A stretch of DNA of 64,000 nt from the NCBI RefSeq assembly GCF_007483685.1, contig NZ_VMKN01000001.1, forward strand, positions 3,104,143 through 3,168,142. Direction: 5' to 3'. Below are positions 62,611 to 64,000 of the stretch, piece by piece; positions within the stretch are counted from its first letter, which is position 1, and every line of letters begins with the position of its first letter. The notes beneath the pieces are model-generated. The model was not told where the DNA came from, did no database searches, and was given only the letters and a program-made list of their open reading frames with translations. The DNA is from Litoribacter populi. Lineage in GTDB: Bacteria > Bacteroidota > Bacteroidia > Cytophagales > Cyclobacteriaceae. Both the position numbers and the translations under genes were made by a program.

Positions 62611-63657
62611 CTACTCCCCAAACTCTAAGGCGTGGTCCAGGTCTTTTTGGAAGGCTTCGATGAAGGCGTTGCGGAAGACGTTGAAGATGGTTGGGATGAG
62701 TTTTACTTCGGAGCCCGTGGTGTCTCCTTGAAACGGTATTTGGGTGGCGACCTGCTCTTCATCTGGATTTTCAAATATCCCGAATGCGACTCCTACTACC
62801 CCTTCCCATGCCCGTCGCCAAAAGGATTTGTCCTCCTCCTTATGGTCAGAGATTTCAACATTAGAGAAGATAGGCTTGACATAACCTTCAAATATGCCAT
62901 CCTTCATAATTATTTCTGTACCCAGGTACATTTCCCCTTCGGAAAAAGTAAACTTGGCGTAAGCTTCGGTAAAATCGCTCAACTCTGTGAGATGCACCCC
63001 GTCTAGTTCAAGATTAAGGTCCATATCCGGGTTTGCTTTTAGAATGTTTAGGTCAATATGCCCGGTGAGTACCCCTCCCCCATTGGTGGTTCCGGAAATG
63101 GAAACCGAAGAAGGCAAAGCTTTTTCGCTTTTTTGAATATTGCCCAAATTGGTGGCATTGACATCCAGATCCTTTACATAAACATCAACCTTGGGACTTG
63201 AAGTGGGGTCTAGGTAATGGATTTCCCCATTTTGAACGGTAAAAGCATTGATCCTGAATGGGACCAAGTCATCCAAAACCATTGCCAAATCGGCCTCATC
63301 ACCATCATCTACCTCCTCCCCATCATAAACATAATTCAATACAGGATTGACCAATCCCACATCTCCAACAATTTCCCCCCGAAACAAGGCGCTCCATTCA
63401 AGGGAAATATCTATGGTAGACACCGCGAAAAAAGGAATATCATCCGGGGTTTGCTTGTCGGTAAAAATATAGAGGGAATCAACCTGATAAGCGCCGCGAT
63501 ACAGCTGTATACTGACATCATTGACCCTACCATGCATACCTTCCATCTTCCCCAAAGCCTGATTGACCTGCCTAAGAGCGATGGGCTCTAGGGCAAAGTG
63601 AAGAAAAAGAAAGATAAATATTATTACAGCTAAAGGTATCCAATATCGCTTTTTCAT
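62611..63657 (-). CDS. DUF748-like protein (AsmA-related)
   Basis: A 348-residue protein with one N-terminal membrane helix (WIPLAVIIFIFLFLHF) and a long beta-rich periplasmic part. The pattern VNDVSIQLYRGAYQVDSLYI near the start and repeated segments such as VKDLDVNATNLGNI resemble DUF748 / AsmA-related proteins, large relatives of which act in outer-membrane lipid transport. It is convergent with the oxidoreductase gene and followed upstream by a DUF983 gene. Function is unknown. Confidence 0.75.
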   Translation of the reverse strand: MKKRYWIPLAVIIFIFLFLHFALEPIALRQVNQALGKMEGMHGRVNDVSIQLYRGAYQVDSLYIFTDKQTPDDIPFFAVSTIDISLEWSALFRGEIVGDVGLVNPVLNYVYDGEEVDDGDEADLAMVLDDLVPFRINAFTVQNGEIHYLDPTSSPKVDVYVKDLDVNATNLGNIQKSEKALPSSVSISGTTNGGGVLTGHIDLNILKANPDMDLNLELDGVHLTELSDFTEAYAKFTFSEGEMYLGTEIIMKDGIFEGYVKPIFSNVEISDHKEEDKSFWRRAWEGVVGVAFGIFENPDEEQVATQIPFQGDTTGSEVKLIPTIFNVFRNAFIEAFQKDLDHALEFGE

Positions 63658-63716
63658 AGAAAGAGATTAAAGCCAAAGAACACTATTCTCTTTCCATGTC
63701 AAATCTTATACCATTG

Positions 63717-64000
63717 TCAATTTTGTTCTGGTCTGTACTTCAACTTGCCCAATCCGTAAAGGTAAAGCACTTTACTGTAGCGTTGCATAAAGGGAAGCAA
63801 CACCAAATTGGCACCTACTACCGTTACGATGTATACCCAAAGTTCGGGTTCGTCAAAGACGAAATTGAGGATAATCATCACGTTGATGAATAAAGCAACA
63901 GAAAAGGCATAGCTGATATAGAGGGCACCGTAATAGAAGTCTGGCTCGGGGTAAAGGTTGGCTCCGCAATGTTCGCAGGAATGGCGGACTTCGGTGAGTT
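63717..64000 (-). CDS. DUF983 domain protein, 3' part (cut by window edge)
   Basis: The last 93 or so codons of a minus-strand gene, running off the window. It shows CEHCGANLYPEPDFYYGALY, typical of DUF983 proteins (Cys-x-x-Cys-Gly followed by PEPxFYYGA), then two hydrophobic segments (SYAFSVALFINVMIILNF and WVYIVTVVGANLVLLPF) and a basic tail. Function of the family is unknown. It is read in the same direction as the DUF748-like gene, with a 59-bp gap between them. Confidence 0.85.
   Translation of the reverse strand, partial: LTEVRHSCEHCGANLYPEPDFYYGALYISYAFSVALFINVMIILNFVFDEPELWVYIVTVVGANLVLLPFMQRYSKVLYLYGLGKLKYRPEQN

Overview
The window looks like a chromosomal stretch of a Bacteroidota bacterium, probably of the Cyclobacteriaceae/Cytophagia type. 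This is inferred from gene families: a beta-propeller sensor kinase paired with a LytTR regulator, a HEPN protein and a short XRE regulator of Bacteroidota type, a four-helix-bundle protein, a lipoprotein serpin, a Tat-exported Gfo/Idh/MocA oxidoreductase and DUF983. No rRNA, tRNA or CRISPR array was seen.

Layout. (1) 1-9 kb: the tail of an IS110-type transposase, a flippase-like membrane protein, an FkbM methyltransferase, an EpsG/Wzy-like membrane protein, a polysaccharide deacetylase and an AbiEi/AbiEii-like toxin-antitoxin pair, separated by long GC-rich repeats (family A). (2) 9.3-30.9 kb: a dense, visibly AT-rich, minus-strand surface-polysaccharide cluster without internal repeats. It runs from nucleotide-sugar enzymes (UDP-glucuronate decarboxylase-like, gmd, GalE-like) through glycosyltransferases and an ABC exporter (wzm/wzt) to more glycosyltransferases, a fucosyltransferase, methyltransferases, a HAD/UbiA-like pair and a second EpsG-like protein. 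It ends in a broken glycosyltransferase. (3) 30.9-33.9 kb: about 3 kb with no convincing gene but several repeat types, including three copies of a small element built from 11-bp units. (4) 33.9-39.6 kb: an unusual array of paralogous, unrecognised proteins built from two alternating modules (called alpha and beta here), followed by a degenerate nucleotidyltransferase-HEPN protein and headed by a divergent XRE-type regulator. This is my best candidate for an undescribed system. (5) 39.6-64 kb: ordinary chromosomal genes (GNAT/FemAB-like, exostosin-like glycosyltransferase, TM2-like, YciI, two-component system, SLC13 transporter, two universal stress proteins, O-succinylhomoserine sulfhydrylase behind a SAM riboswitch, serpin, oxidoreductase, DUF748-like, DUF983), with nearly every gap up to 61 kb filled by a second palindromic repeat family (family B).

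The polysaccharide cluster appears to make and export a fucosylated, methylated surface glycan. The repeat families reach into coding sequence and have replaced the C-termini of at least three proteins. All functional assignments come from motif recognition by eye; no database search was possible.
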